From assembly GCA_963819695.1 (NCBI GenBank), contig CAWFXD010000001.1:558001-622000 (forward strand): a stretch of 64,000 nt of DNA. Reading direction: 5' to 3'. The position numbers were made by a program, and so were the translations under genes. Each line of letters begins with the position of its first letter. The stretch's first letter is position 1. Source of the DNA: DASZIT01 sp963819695 (GTDB taxonomy: Bacteria; Actinomycetota; Acidimicrobiia; Acidimicrobiales; RAAP-2). Positions 49,813 to 58,598 of this stretch are shown piece by piece. Under the pieces are notes generated by a model. It did no database searches. It saw nothing but the letters and a program-made list of their open reading frames with translations, and was not told the DNA's origin.

Positions 49813-51260
49813 TCACCCGCAGGAGTTCGGGGCCGCCTGGCCGGCGAACCTGGCGGCGATCCACTGGAGGACGTCCGCTTCCGCCAGTCCAACCACCGTC
49901 CCATGGTTGGCCCCCTCAACCTCCAGGTAGTCCACCGTGTCGTGTTGGGTGCGGCACAGCCGATCGTTGACCAGCAGCGGTGGTGGTGGCGTAGGGAATC
50001 GAGCGCGTCGTCGGTCCCCTGTATCACCAAGGTCGGCGCCGACATGGGCGCCAGTCCCGGCTCGTTCTGGGTCAGATGCGCCTGGACCGCGGGACTGCTC
50101 TTCCATCCCGGGAGGAAGATCTGATCGGTGGGCACCCCGGCATAGGTGTCGGTGACCTGTTCATTGCAGTTCTGGTTGAGGGCCGGGGTCGTGGAGATGG
50201 CGGACGGCGTCAATACGGACGAGAGTGGCAGATCGCCGTAGGTGAGGGACCAGGCGTACAGGGCCATGACCGCATAGGCAGAGAGCGGATCCGAGCTGCT
50301 CCCCGGCACGTCGGGCGCGAAGTCGCTGACGTTCGAGACCGGTGCGGCGGCGACCACGCCGACCACGAAGAGATCGGGCGCGTACGATTTCGAGAGCTGG
50401 CCGGCGAACAAGGCCGCCTGGCCGCCCTGCGAGTGGCCGAAGATGAGCACCGAGTCCGACGCCGCGCCGGCGACCAGGTTGCGGGCGGCCCGGGCGGCGT
50501 CCAGGACGGCCTGGCCTTCGCTCTGGCCGACCAGATAGGGGGTGATCCCCGGAGTGCCGAGACCCGGGTAGTCGGTGGCGGCCACGATCAACCCCTCGTC
50601 GAGCAACTGGGCGGTATACGGTGCCGTCGGCGTGACTTGCAGGGAAGGAGCACATTGGTCGGCCAAGCCGTCGGTGGCGTGCGCCCAGGTCGCGATGGGA
50701 TAGCCCCCGGCCGGTGAGGGTTGGCCGGGAATGACCACCGTTCCGGAAACTGCGACGTCGGCGCCGGTGATCGATTCCGAGTGGTACAGAACCCGGTAGG
50801 CGACGGCCAACGGTGGCAGACCCGTCGCCCCGGCGATGCGCTCGGAACGGATGACGGTGCCTGGCGGCGCGGTGACCAGTGGCACGGGCGGGGTGTAGAA
50901 GGCGTCGAGCGCGGAAGAATCAGTGGTGGGCGTGCTCGGCGGCAGCGTCGGGAGGTGGGCGGTCGGGGTACTCGGGGAGATGACCGAAGGGGCGGTGGGC
51001 CGGCCGTTGGCCGGAGGCTTCTGGTTGGCCCGGGCCGCGGGTACGAGCCCGAAGTTCGGCAATTGGAGCGCGGGCGGTGTCGAATTGGATGCACCCGGTC
51101 GGGAGGACTCGGTCGCCGACGCCCGCCTCGAGAGCGTGATCCAGGTGGCCGCGGCGGCGATGCCGGCGCTCACCAATATCAGGGTCACCAGGGTCACGGC
51201 CAGGGTTCGGCGATGGAGCGGGTACCGAGGCCGACGGCCAAGCGGAGTGGATGGCGACAT
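49813..51260 (-). pseudogene. Secreted lipase-family hydrolase, frameshifted before the catalytic His
   Basis: From the ATG at 51260 the frame gives a signal/anchor (TLAVTLVTLILVSAGIAAAA), a Pro/Thr-rich linker, then a secretory lipase domain: GYPIATWAHATDGLADQCAPS in parts, VAATDYPGLGTPGITPY, the nucleophile elbow GHSQGGQAALF and the acid region VIQGTDDAL. Between about 49992 and 50008 the frame is lost. A different frame continues with PPPPLLVNDRLCRTQHDTVDYLEVEGANHGTVV, holding the catalytic His, and stops at 49813. The unshifted frame runs on to 49617, into the convergent ftsX. As given, the catalytic triad is split. It could be recent inactivation or an assembly error. Confidence 0.65.
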
Positions 51261-51310
51261 CGGAGATCACAGTAGTCATCGGTCGCCGGTCGAGACGCCT
51301 TGAGCTGACC

Positions 51311-51316
51311 TACGAT
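51311..51316 (+). promoter_or_regulatory. -10 hexamer TACGAT for the serine hydrolase gene
   Basis: TACGAT lies 9 nt before the ATG at 51326, which decides that start over the more distal ATG at 51251. Confidence 0.42.
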
Positions 51317-51325
51317 CGAGGGCTT

Positions 51326-52217
51326 ATGGGCGCGTTGGACCTGGTCGGAAGTTGGACCGTCGACGCAGCATCGGTCGGAGTCGTCCACGTCGGACGGGGA
51401 CGTGACCGAGGCAGTCCGCCCATCGCCGGGACCGTCGAGGAGGTGGGATCTCGGACCCGGTCGTTCCCCTGGGCGTCGGTCACCAAGCCGGTCACCGCGC
51501 TGGCAGTGTTGGTGGCGGTCGAGGAGCGAACGCTGTCCCTCGACCTGCCGATGGGTCCGCCGGGATCGACCATCCGCCACCTCCTGGCCCATGCATCCGG
51601 TCTCACCCCGGATCCGGCACCCGGCCTCGAGCCTCGATTGGCCGAGCCCGGCACCCGGCGCATCTACTCCAACCTCGGCTATGAGGTGTTGGCGGAGGCG
51701 ATAGCCGAGCACTCCGGGATGCCATTCCCGGAGTACGCATCGGGGGCGGTGCTCGGGCCGCTCGGAATGTCCGGGACCGTGTTCGATCCCGGAGCACAGT
51801 GACTCGGGACCGACGTCTTCGGGTGCAGCCTCCGGGCTCTGGGGCCCGCTGCCGGATCTTCTGGCGGTGGTGGCCGAATGGTCAGTGCCTACGCTGATCA
51901 GCCCGGAGACCCATGCCGTGGCCACCGCGGTGGCGTTTCCGGGACTGTCCGGGGTTCTCCCGGGGTTCGGTCGCTTCGATCCGTGTGACTGGGGGCTCGG
52001 GGTGGAGATCCGCGGCCACAAGTGGCCCCACTGGACGGGAGCCACCAACTCGCCGGCCACCTTCGGCCATTTCGGTCGGTCCGGGTCGTTCTTCTGGATA
52101 GATCCGGAGGCGGGTGCCGGGTGCGCGGGTTTGGCCGACCGGTCGTTCGGGCCCTGGGCGGCGGCGGCATGGCCGGCACTGTCGGACGCCGTCCTGGATG
52201 AGGTGAGAACCGGGTGA
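51326..52217 (+). pseudogene. Beta-lactamase-fold serine hydrolase, frameshifted
   Basis: The first part (51326-51802) carries the class C-like motifs: ASVTKPVTALAV with Ser-x2-Lys and IYSNLGYEVLAEAI with Tyr-Ser-Asn, ending prematurely after TVFDPGAQ. An extra base at about 51798-51801 would connect it to DSGPTSSGAASGLWGPLPDL and on through VPTLISPETHAVATAVAFPG to FGHFGRSGSFFWIDPEAG, which holds the third motif (His-x-Gly type), ending at 52217. The substrate of such esterase/peptidase-like proteins is unknown. It is divergent from the likewise broken lipase gene. As given, the active-site motifs are on two separate frames. Confidence 0.65.
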
Positions 52218-52272
52218 GAACCAGGTCGGCGCCGTGACCGCGGTGGCTTCCGCCGCCACCCGGGATCCCCGT

Positions 52273-52278
52273 TAGGCT
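52273..52278 (+). promoter_or_regulatory. -10 hexamer TAGGCT for rmlA, leaderless type
   Basis: TAGGCT is followed by 7 nt and the ATG at 52286, the same element as at rmlB. Confidence 0.5.
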
Positions 52279-52285
52279 GCCCGGC

Positions 52286-53026
52286 ATGAAGGGCGTCATT
52301 CTCGCAGGCGGTACCGGCTCGCGCCTCCATCCGCTCACCCGCATCACCAACAAGCACCTGCTGCCGATCTACGACCGTCCGATGATCAACTGGTGCATCG
52401 AGGCGCTGGTGCACGCCGAGATCACCGAGATCATGCTGGTGACCGGGGGTACCCATGCCGGGGAGTTCCTCCGCCTACTGGGCAACGGCTATGAGTTCGG
52501 CATCGACCGATTGAGCTACGGCTACCAGGACCGGCCGGGCGGAATCGCCGAGGCGTTGGGCCTGGCCGCGCGTTTCGTTGACGGCGACCCGGTGCTGGTA
52601 ATGCTGGCCGACAATGTCGTCGAGCAGTCGATCAAGCCGATGGTGGACGCCTTCCGAGCCGAGCCTCGGGGCGCCCGCATCCTGTTGACCCCGGTCGAGG
52701 AGGACGAGCATCTCCGCCACCTCGGGGTACCGACCTTCGACGAGGGTCGTATCACCGGCATCGTGGAGAAGCCCGAGCAGCCACCATCGAAATACGGGGT
52801 CACCGGGATCTATTGCTACGACGCCGACGTGTTCGAGGTCATCCCCTCGCTGGTGCCGTCGGGCCGGGGCGAGCTGGAGATCACCGACGTCAACAACCAC
52901 TACATCAATGAGGGGTCGATGGCCTACGACGTCCTGGAAGGTTTTTGGGGCGACGCCGGCGAGTCGATCGATGCCTATTACGCGGTGAACGATTTCGTGA
53001 GGGCGCACGGGGCCAACAAGGGCTGA
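52286..53026 (+). CDS. rmlA: Glucose-1-phosphate thymidylyltransferase-like nucleotidyltransferase
   Basis: This 246-residue protein has the signature ILAGGTGSRLHPLTRITNKHLLPIYDRPM, read in two parts, then VMLADNVVEQ, VEKPEQPPSKYGVTGIYCYD and LEITDVNNHYI. These are RmlA features, and the enzyme would make dTDP-glucose from glucose-1-phosphate and dTTP as the first step to dTDP-rhamnose. It is about 40 residues shorter than standard RmlA because it lacks the C-terminal helices used in allosteric dTDP-rhamnose binding in other homologues, so feedback may differ (inference). It is far from rmlB and rmlD (about 51 kb) and has the same TAGGCT element. Confidence 0.82.
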   Translation: MKGVILAGGTGSRLHPLTRITNKHLLPIYDRPMINWCIEALVHAEITEIMLVTGGTHAGEFLRLLGNGYEFGIDRLSYGYQDRPGGIAEALGLAARFVDGDPVLVMLADNVVEQSIKPMVDAFRAEPRGARILLTPVEEDEHLRHLGVPTFDEGRITGIVEKPEQPPSKYGVTGIYCYDADVFEVIPSLVPSGRGELEITDVNNHYINEGSMAYDVLEGFWGDAGESIDAYYAVNDFVRAHGANKG

Positions 53027-53050
53027 TCCGGCTGGTTCCCAGCCCGGCCC

Positions 53051-53881
53051 TCAGGTCAACTGGGTCCGCCACGCCTCGGATCGATACCGGACGTCCACCG
53101 TCACCTGGCCAGAGATCCCGAGCCCGTCCCGGAGGAGTCGTCGAGCCTCCGAGACGACGTGGGTTCGTCGGTCCTCCGGCATGGTGATGATCCAGCTGAA
53201 GGTGCCGAGCAGGCCCATGAGTTCATCCGCGGTGAGGGCAACGTCCCAGGTCAAGACCTGCTGTTCGGGCGGAGCGAAGGGTGAGCCGTCGGGGATCCGC
53301 AGGACGGTCTCGACCCGGTTCTCGGTGTCCATGACCACCCGGCCGAGATCCCCATCACCCTCGGAACCGGCGGTGGGCCCGGCCCTGCCGGTCGACATGC
53401 CCGAGAGCATGGCCTGTGCCTGCGAGATGAACGGGCCGTCCGGATCGGGTCCGGCCCACACGACGCCCAGGGATCCTCCCGGAGCCAGGACCCTCGCCGT
53501 CTCGCGAAGCGCTCGATCCGCTTCCATCCAGTGCCAGGAGGAGGAGGCCAGCACCACGTCGACGGAGGCGGTGGAGAGTGGTATCGATTCGCCGGTGCCA
53601 GACAGCGCGGTCACCTGGGGGAGGTTGGCCGCCAAGATGCCGCGCATGCGGTCATCGGGCTCGATGGCGAAGACCCGGTCGACTTTCTCCACCAGGTCCT
53701 TGGTCATCGCCCCGGTTCCGGCGCCGAGATCCACCACGGTCGAGGCGGAGTCGGGGAGCATCCACGCAATCGCGGCCGGGGGCGGGCCCGGCCGGAAACG
53801 CTCATAGGTCGACGCCACGCCCCCGAAGCTTCCCGCCCGCCGTTTCTTCTCCTCGCCGGTACCTCGATCAGCCTGCGGCAT
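53051..53881 (-). CDS. Class I SAM-dependent methyltransferase
   Basis: This 276-residue protein has the motif I SAM loop VVDLGAGTGAMTKDL, the acidic end of strand 2 FAIEPDDRMRGIL, VDVVLASSSWHWME and VLAPGGSLGVVWAG. The FGGVASTYERFRPGPP start is common in methyltransferases related to small-molecule or quinone modification; the substrate is unknown. It is divergent from a MarR regulator, with palindromic sites in the 89-nt gap, so it is likely controlled by that regulator. The ATG at 53881 lies right after the charged start; the gap is unusually AT-rich for this window. Confidence 0.8.
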   Translation of the reverse strand: MPQADRGTGEEKKRRAGSFGGVASTYERFRPGPPPAAIAWMLPDSASTVVDLGAGTGAMTKDLVEKVDRVFAIEPDDRMRGILAANLPQVTALSGTGESIPLSTASVDVVLASSSWHWMEADRALRETARVLAPGGSLGVVWAGPDPDGPFISQAQAMLSGMSTGRAGPTAGSEGDGDLGRVVMDTENRVETVLRIPDGSPFAPPEQQVLTWDVALTADELMGLLGTFSWIITMPEDRRTHVVSEARRLLRDGLGISGQVTVDVRYRSEAWRTQLT

Positions 53882-53896
53882 GTATCCTCCCCTGTC

Positions 53897-53944
53897 TCTT
53901 GATATGAAGATAGTATTCCCATATCTCTTGATGTCAAGGTATAT
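53897..53944. promoter_or_regulatory. Divergent operator/promoter between methyltransferase and marR
   Basis: CTTGA-TG-TCAAG (53927-53938) is a perfect inverted repeat inside a longer imperfect palindrome from ATATCT to GTATAT (53921-53944). A second, weaker site TCTTGATATGAAGA lies at 53897-53910. TAGTAT (53911-53916) between them could serve as a -10. Two such sites between a marR gene and a divergent target match MarR-type autoregulation. Confidence 0.55.
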
Positions 53945-53970
53945 TGTTGCCCCACCACGGAGGACACCGA

Positions 53971-54471
53971 ATGGAGGACGAAGTCGAACACCTGGTAGCC
54001 GGATGGCGGCGGGCCCTCCCGGACGTCGATGTGTCGCCGCTCGAGGTCCTGTCCCGAGTCACCCGGCTGGCCCAACACCTCGAACGTCAGCGATCGGTCG
54101 TCTTTGCCCGGCACGACCTCGAGACCTGGACCTTCGACGTGCTCTCGGCTCTCCGCCGCGCCGGACCGCCCCACGACCTGTCACCCGGGCAGCTGCTCGC
54201 CCACACCCTGGTCACGTCGGGAACCATGACCAACCGCCTGAACCATCTCGAGCAGCGGGGGCTGGTGCGCCGCCGACCGGATTCCCATGATGCCCGATCG
54301 GTCCGGGTCCGGCTCACGGCCGCCGGCGGAAGGAAGGTGGAGACCGCGCTCAAGGATCTGGTGGTGAGAGAGGACGCGCTGCTGGGTGGTCTCGGCGAGG
54401 ACGAGCGGTCAGTCTTGGCCAGGCTTCTCAAGATCGTGGTCGCTCCGTTCGACTCTTCCGGAGCCACGTGA
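53971..54471 (+). CDS. MarR-family transcriptional regulator
   Basis: This 166-residue protein has the MarR winged helix: FDVLSALRRAGPPHDLSPGQLLAHTLVTSGTMTNRLNHLEQRGLV in overlapping segments, with the recognition helix in SGTMTNRLNHLE, and the wing RRRPDSHDARSVRVRLTAAG. MarR proteins are dimeric repressors released by phenolic or drug-like ligands. The ATG at 53971 is chosen because GGAGG lies 7 nt upstream. A small gene overlaps its stop by 4 bases. The divergent methyltransferase is the likely target. Confidence 0.88.
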   Translation: MEDEVEHLVAGWRRALPDVDVSPLEVLSRVTRLAQHLERQRSVVFARHDLETWTFDVLSALRRAGPPHDLSPGQLLAHTLVTSGTMTNRLNHLEQRGLVRRRPDSHDARSVRVRLTAAGGRKVETALKDLVVREDALLGGLGEDERSVLARLLKIVVAPFDSSGAT

Positions 54472-54716
54472 CCGACAACCTCGAGAATCTGATCCTCGAT
54501 CTCCTCGAGTGGTTAGGCCCTGGCCCGCGTCCTTACGCCGAGGTGCTCGACGCCTGGCGAACGTCCTGTCCGCGGTTTCCGGTGTGGGAAGACGCCAACG
54601 GCCGCGGGTTCATCGAACGCCAGGCTGGATCCGGAGGCGGTGCGGTCGTATCCGTGTCGGATACCGGCGCCGAGTATTTGCGGAGGCACCGGTGTCGGGA
54701 ACGCCAAACCGCCTGA
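54468..54716 (+). CDS. Small protein coupled to MarR, function unknown
   Basis: This 82-residue protein starts at a GTG overlapping the marR stop. It reads LILDLLEWLGPGPRPYAEVLDAWRTSCPRFPVWEDAN in overlapping parts, then GFIERQAGSGGGAVVSVSDTGAEYLRRH, a compact winged-helix-like pattern of helices and two strands. I have no function for it; the pattern looks conserved rather than random, and the coupling suggests it acts with MarR or senses the same signal. The alternative is a small stand-alone DNA- or RNA-binding protein. Confidence 0.62.
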   Translation: MTDNLENLILDLLEWLGPGPRPYAEVLDAWRTSCPRFPVWEDANGRGFIERQAGSGGGAVVSVSDTGAEYLRRHRCRERQTA

Positions 54717-54733
54717 CCGCATCGGCGGGCTGG

Positions 54734-55354
54734 TCAGGGGAGCGGCGGCATCCCGAGATCAGAACGCCACTGGTTGGTGTCGTTGGTCCGGGGGAACGGA
54801 TCGTCAGGCACGTCGACACCCAATCGCTCGCAGATCGGCTCCCAGCCGTCGGCCGGGGACCATTCCAACAGTCGCTCGGACGGAATCGCCTGGCGAACCG
54901 CGTCGTTGTGACGGACGAAGGCGTCCATCATCGCCGCCGGGTCGTCAAGTTGATCGCTGAACCGGTCTCGCAACAGGGTTCGCACGGATTGGAGCCAGGG
55001 GAGCATCTCGGGCGGCGCATGATCGAACGTCTGGAAGATGGTATTCGATGCGCTCTTGTACCAAGACTCCGGGTCGCGAACCGAGAGCAGCACCAGGGCG
55101 TCAGGATTCGCGGCGGTGAGCTCGGGCCAGAATGACGCCCCCGGCCAATCGACCAACGCCCCATAGCCGGCCAGCAGGCTCGACCAGTCGACCGGGCGCC
55201 CCTCGATGGCATCCGTCCATTCGGGGATCTGTTCCGGATGGGAGAGGATCTCGTACATGTGGTGACATGGCTTGCCGAGCAATCGCTCGAGCGCCAGCTT
55301 CAGCGAGTTGGTGGCCGTCCGTCCGACCCCGGCCCCGACAACGGTGAGTGTCAT
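54734..55354 (-). CDS. Sulfotransferase-family protein
   Basis: This 206-residue protein starts with TVVGAGVGRTATNSLKLALERLLG, the 5'-phosphosulfate-binding-like loop of the Sulfotransfer_4 group, continues with PCHHMYEILSHPEQIPEWTDA and has LVLLSVRDPESWYKSASNTIF, the 3'-phosphate-binding region. Members are known by similarity as PAPS-dependent sulfotransferases or as proteins of unknown acceptor. No acceptor can be named. It ends 18 nt from the convergent small gene; the 116 nt between it and the ABC1 kinase gene are empty. Confidence 0.75.
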   Translation of the reverse strand: MTLTVVGAGVGRTATNSLKLALERLLGKPCHHMYEILSHPEQIPEWTDAIEGRPVDWSSLLAGYGALVDWPGASFWPELTAANPDALVLLSVRDPESWYKSASNTIFQTFDHAPPEMLPWLQSVRTLLRDRFSDQLDDPAAMMDAFVRHNDAVRQAIPSERLLEWSPADGWEPICERLGVDVPDDPFPRTNDTNQWRSDLGMPPLP

Positions 55355-55470
55355 GTCTTCCGCCGATCTCGTGCATCAGCACCAAGTGATGAATGGTCAG
55401 GTGACGTTATCCCTTGGGGGCGCCCGGTGCATCCCATGGCGCCGCCGGGCGCGCTGACAGGAGAGGCGAC

Positions 55471-56880
55471 TCAGCGGGTCCGGCTGAGCCACTCGGCTTC
55501 GGCCTCCCCCAACCGGGTGGTCGGTGGCCCGTCGACCATCGGCCACAGCTCCTCGGCGATGCCCCGCCAGTCGGCGGTCGCCCCCAACCGGGCCAACAGG
55601 GCGTAGAGCCCGAGGTTGATCCGCTGCACGATCACGAACATCGACGGCAGGCTGACCGCCTTGGCCACCGGGCTCTTGGAGTTGAACACCCTTCGCACCG
55701 TCTCCGAGGCGTACTCGTGCTCCACCGTGCGCCGGCCCCGGACCATGACCAGGTCGTAGAAGTGGCTGAAGTAGGCGGCCACCTCTTCGGTGGACAGCGA
55801 CGGGTCGGGACGCAGGAGCCCGACCGACTCGAGAGTGCGGCGGTAGCCCTCCGGATCCCCCTGCAACACCAGCGTCTCGATCAGCCGGTGGAAGACGGCG
55901 GTCTCCTCCGGCGCGAATTCCTTCACCAGGCCGAAGTCGAGGAAGGTGACCTGGCCGCCCGGCCGGAACAGGTAGTTCCCCGGATGGGGATCGCCGTTGA
56001 ACACCCCCAACCGGTTGATGCCCCGGAACACGAACCGGAACAGGGTCTCGCCGGCCAGGTCCCGCTCCTCGGCCGACCACTGCTCGACCTCCGCGAACCG
56101 GGCCCCGGTGGCCAGCTCGGTGGTGAGCACCATCGGGGTGCAGAGCTCGTCGACCACCTCGGGAATGTGGATGAAGGGATGGCCGCGGTAGATCTCACAG
56201 AACTGCCGTTGGTTGGCGGCTTCGTGGACGTAGTCGAGCTCCTCGGTCAACCGGTCCCGCAGCTCGGTGGCCAGCACCTTGGCATCCAGGGCCGGGAACA
56301 TCATCGGCAACAGGCGGGCCAGCATCTCGGTGTTGGCCAGGTCCGCCTCGATGGCGGCGGCCACCCCCGGGTACTGAACCTTGACCGCGACTTCCCGGCC
56401 CTCGGCGGTCACCGCCCGGTGTACCTGGCCGATGGACGCCGCCGCCAGGGGTGTCGGGTCCCACTCCCGGAAGATCTTGCCGGGGGCCCGGCCCAGCTCC
56501 GCTTCGATGACTTCGGCGGCCAGCGCCGGCGCCATCGCCGGCGCGTCGGACTGCAACTGGGCCAAGGCCACCCGGTAGGGCTCGGGAAGGCCCTCGTCGA
56601 GGAAGCTGGCGATCTGGCCCAGCTTCATCAGGGCCCCCTTCATGTCACCCAGGGACTCGGCCACCTGCTCGGCGGTGCGCAACTCGATGGCCGCGGCCAG
56701 CTCCTCGCGACGATCGGCCGGGGTGAGACGGGTCCGGATCTTGCCGGTCATCCTCGAGGCGCCCAGCCGGCCGACCAGCTGGGCCGAGGCCGCCGACCGG
56801 CCGAACCGTCCGGTGCGCTTGACCGGGGAGCCGTCCTTCCCGGGAGTTCCGGGAGACCCCGGGTCCGGCTCAGAGCTCAA
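55471..56880 (-). CDS. ABC1/AarF (UbiB)-type atypical kinase
   Basis: This 469-residue protein has the UbiB-family motifs: MKGALMKLGQIASFLDEGLP with Lys-x-Gly-Gln, AAASIGQVHRAV as the Ala-rich nucleotide loop, VAVKVQYPG with the ATP-site Lys, EELDYVHEAANQRQF with Glu-x-Asp, FNGDPHPGNYLF as the catalytic loop and FLDFGLVKEF as the DFG site. Such ATPases support isoprenoid quinone or lipid metabolism. The TTG at 56880 overlaps the end of the acyl-CoA synthetase gene by 11 bases, suggesting co-transcription. The first 25 residues are Pro/Gly-rich, so a later start is possible. Confidence 0.87.
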   Translation of the reverse strand: MSSEPDPGSPGTPGKDGSPVKRTGRFGRSAASAQLVGRLGASRMTGKIRTRLTPADRREELAAAIELRTAEQVAESLGDMKGALMKLGQIASFLDEGLPEPYRVALAQLQSDAPAMAPALAAEVIEAELGRAPGKIFREWDPTPLAAASIGQVHRAVTAEGREVAVKVQYPGVAAAIEADLANTEMLARLLPMMFPALDAKVLATELRDRLTEELDYVHEAANQRQFCEIYRGHPFIHIPEVVDELCTPMVLTTELATGARFAEVEQWSAEERDLAGETLFRFVFRGINRLGVFNGDPHPGNYLFRPGGQVTFLDFGLVKEFAPEETAVFHRLIETLVLQGDPEGYRRTLESVGLLRPDPSLSTEEVAAYFSHFYDLVMVRGRRTVEHEYASETVRRVFNSKSPVAKAVSLPSMFVIVQRINLGLYALLARLGATADWRGIAEELWPMVDGPPTTRLGEAEAEWLSRTR

Positions 56881-58528
56881 CGCCCACCCACGCCGCGGTT
56901 TCGGCCCGGATCCGGCCGTAGTCGACCTTGCCCGACGGCGAACGGCCGATGGTGGCCACGAAGTGCACCCGCCGCGGCGCCTTGTAGGAGGCCAGTTGGC
57001 CCTTCACATGCCCGATGACGGCGTCCTCGCTCACCGATCCCTCCGGCGTGCCGGGGGCCAGCTCCACCGCGGCGATGATCTCCTCACCGAACCGTTCGTT
57101 GGGGATCCCGACCGCCACCGCGTCCTGGACCCCGCCGACCGTCTTGATGGCCTCCTCGACCTCTTCGGGGTAGACCTTCTCTCCGCCGGTGTTGATCACC
57201 ACCGAGCCCCGTCCCAACAGGTGGATGCTGCCGTCCCCGCGTACCTCGGCATAGTCCCCGGGTATCGAGTAGCGCGCCCCGTCGATGGTCCGGAAGGTGG
57301 CCGCCGTCTTGGCATCGTCCTTGTAGTAGCCGAGGGGTATGCGGCCTCCCAGCGCCAACACCCCGGGCTGGTCCGAACCCGGCACCACGTCGTGGCCGTC
57401 GGGGTCGAGCACCCGGACGAAGGGGCCGAGGGTGAACTGGGCGGTGTGGGCGGCCGATGCCCCCGACGAGACCGAGCTGCCCATGCCCAGGGCCTCCGAC
57501 GAGGAGAACGCGTCCACCAGCAGCATGTTCGGATGGTGACCGAGCAACCCCTGCTTGGTCTCCTCGCTCCACATCACCCCCGAGGAGATGATCCCCATCA
57601 GGCTGGTGAGGTCCCATCGGTCGGGATCGGCTTCCAACGCGGCCAGGATCGGCTTGGCGAAGGCGTCACCCACGATGATCAGGCCGTTGACCTTCTCCCG
57701 CTCGACGGTGTCCAGGAGCTCGATGGCGTCGAACTGGCGGGAGGCGAGGAGCACGACCCGGCCTCCCTCGCTCAGGCACTCGAGGGCGGTGAACCCGCCG
57801 GTCCCGTGCATCAGGGGACAGGCCGGCAGCAGGGTCATCCCCGGTCCCTGCTCGGACAGGGACTCGCGGACTCCCTCGACGCCGGCCTCCTGGCCGTACT
57901 GTCGGAATCCGGAACCGTTGAGCAGCGCGAACAGATCGTCCTGGCGCCACATGACCCCCTTGGGCATCCCGGTGGTGCCGCCGGTGTAGAGCAGGTTGAG
58001 ATCGTCGGGGCCCCGGCCCCACGGGGCCCGGGTCCGCTCGCCGGCACTATCGCCGGCACCATCGCCGGCCGCGTCGTCGGTGGCGACGCCCTCATAGGCC
58101 ACCGCCCACGACGGGCAGGGGGAGGTCCCGTCGTCCACCCACAGCCAGCTCCGGATGCCCGGGACCCGGTCGCGGACGCCCTCGATGCGCTCGGTGAACA
58201 CCCCGTGGAAGACCACCGCCACCGCGTCGGCGTTCTCCCATAAATAAGCGAGCTCGTTGTCGGCATACCGGTAGTTGGTGTTGATCGGCACCAGGCCGAC
58301 CTTGAAGATGGCGAAGGTGGCCTCCAGGTACTCGGGGCAGTTGTAGAGATAGAGGGCGACCTTGTCCTGCTTGGCCACGCCGGCCCCCAGCAGCCACCGG
58401 GCCACGTTGTCCGCCCGGCGGTCGGTGTCCTCCCACGACTGGGTGCGGGCCCCCTGGGTCAGGGCGGGGGCTTCGGGCAACGTCTCTGCCACCGTCTCCC
58501 ACACGTCTGCGAAATTCCACTTGGTCAT
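56870..58528 (-). CDS. Acyl-CoA synthetase (AMP-forming)
   Basis: This 552-residue adenylate-forming enzyme has the phosphate loop NLLYTGGTTGMPKGVMW, the A5 region DAFSSSEALGMGSS, A7/A8 as GDYAEVRGDGSIHLLGRGSVVINTGGEKVYPEEVEEA in overlapping parts, and the catalytic Lys near the end in RSPSGKVDYGR. It would activate a carboxylic acid, probably a medium or long fatty acid or a sterol side chain, to its CoA ester. A 20-residue Ala/Gly/Asp-rich insert (VATDDAAGDGAGDSAG) precedes the loop. It is divergent from an acyl-CoA dehydrogenase gene 70 nt away, so both may serve one degradation route. Confidence 0.9.
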   Translation of the reverse strand: MTKWNFADVWETVAETLPEAPALTQGARTQSWEDTDRRADNVARWLLGAGVAKQDKVALYLYNCPEYLEATFAIFKVGLVPINTNYRYADNELAYLWENADAVAVVFHGVFTERIEGVRDRVPGIRSWLWVDDGTSPCPSWAVAYEGVATDDAAGDGAGDSAGERTRAPWGRGPDDLNLLYTGGTTGMPKGVMWRQDDLFALLNGSGFRQYGQEAGVEGVRESLSEQGPGMTLLPACPLMHGTGGFTALECLSEGGRVVLLASRQFDAIELLDTVEREKVNGLIIVGDAFAKPILAALEADPDRWDLTSLMGIISSGVMWSEETKQGLLGHHPNMLLVDAFSSSEALGMGSSVSSGASAAHTAQFTLGPFVRVLDPDGHDVVPGSDQPGVLALGGRIPLGYYKDDAKTAATFRTIDGARYSIPGDYAEVRGDGSIHLLGRGSVVINTGGEKVYPEEVEEAIKTVGGVQDAVAVGIPNERFGEEIIAAVELAPGTPEGSVSEDAVIGHVKGQLASYKAPRRVHFVATIGRSPSGKVDYGRIRAETAAWVGVEL

Positions 58529-58585
58529 TGGCCTGGATACCCCTTGTCACCGGTGGCCGATTGTCTCGGCCGAACCGGAGCAGCC

Positions 58586-58591
58586 TACGCT
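58586..58591 (+). promoter_or_regulatory. -10 hexamer TACGCT for the acyl-CoA dehydrogenase gene
   Basis: TACGCT is followed by 7 nt and the GTG at 58599. A TTGTCT (58561-58566) lies 19 nt upstream as a possible -35. Confidence 0.48.
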
Positions 58592-58598
58592 GGCGGCC

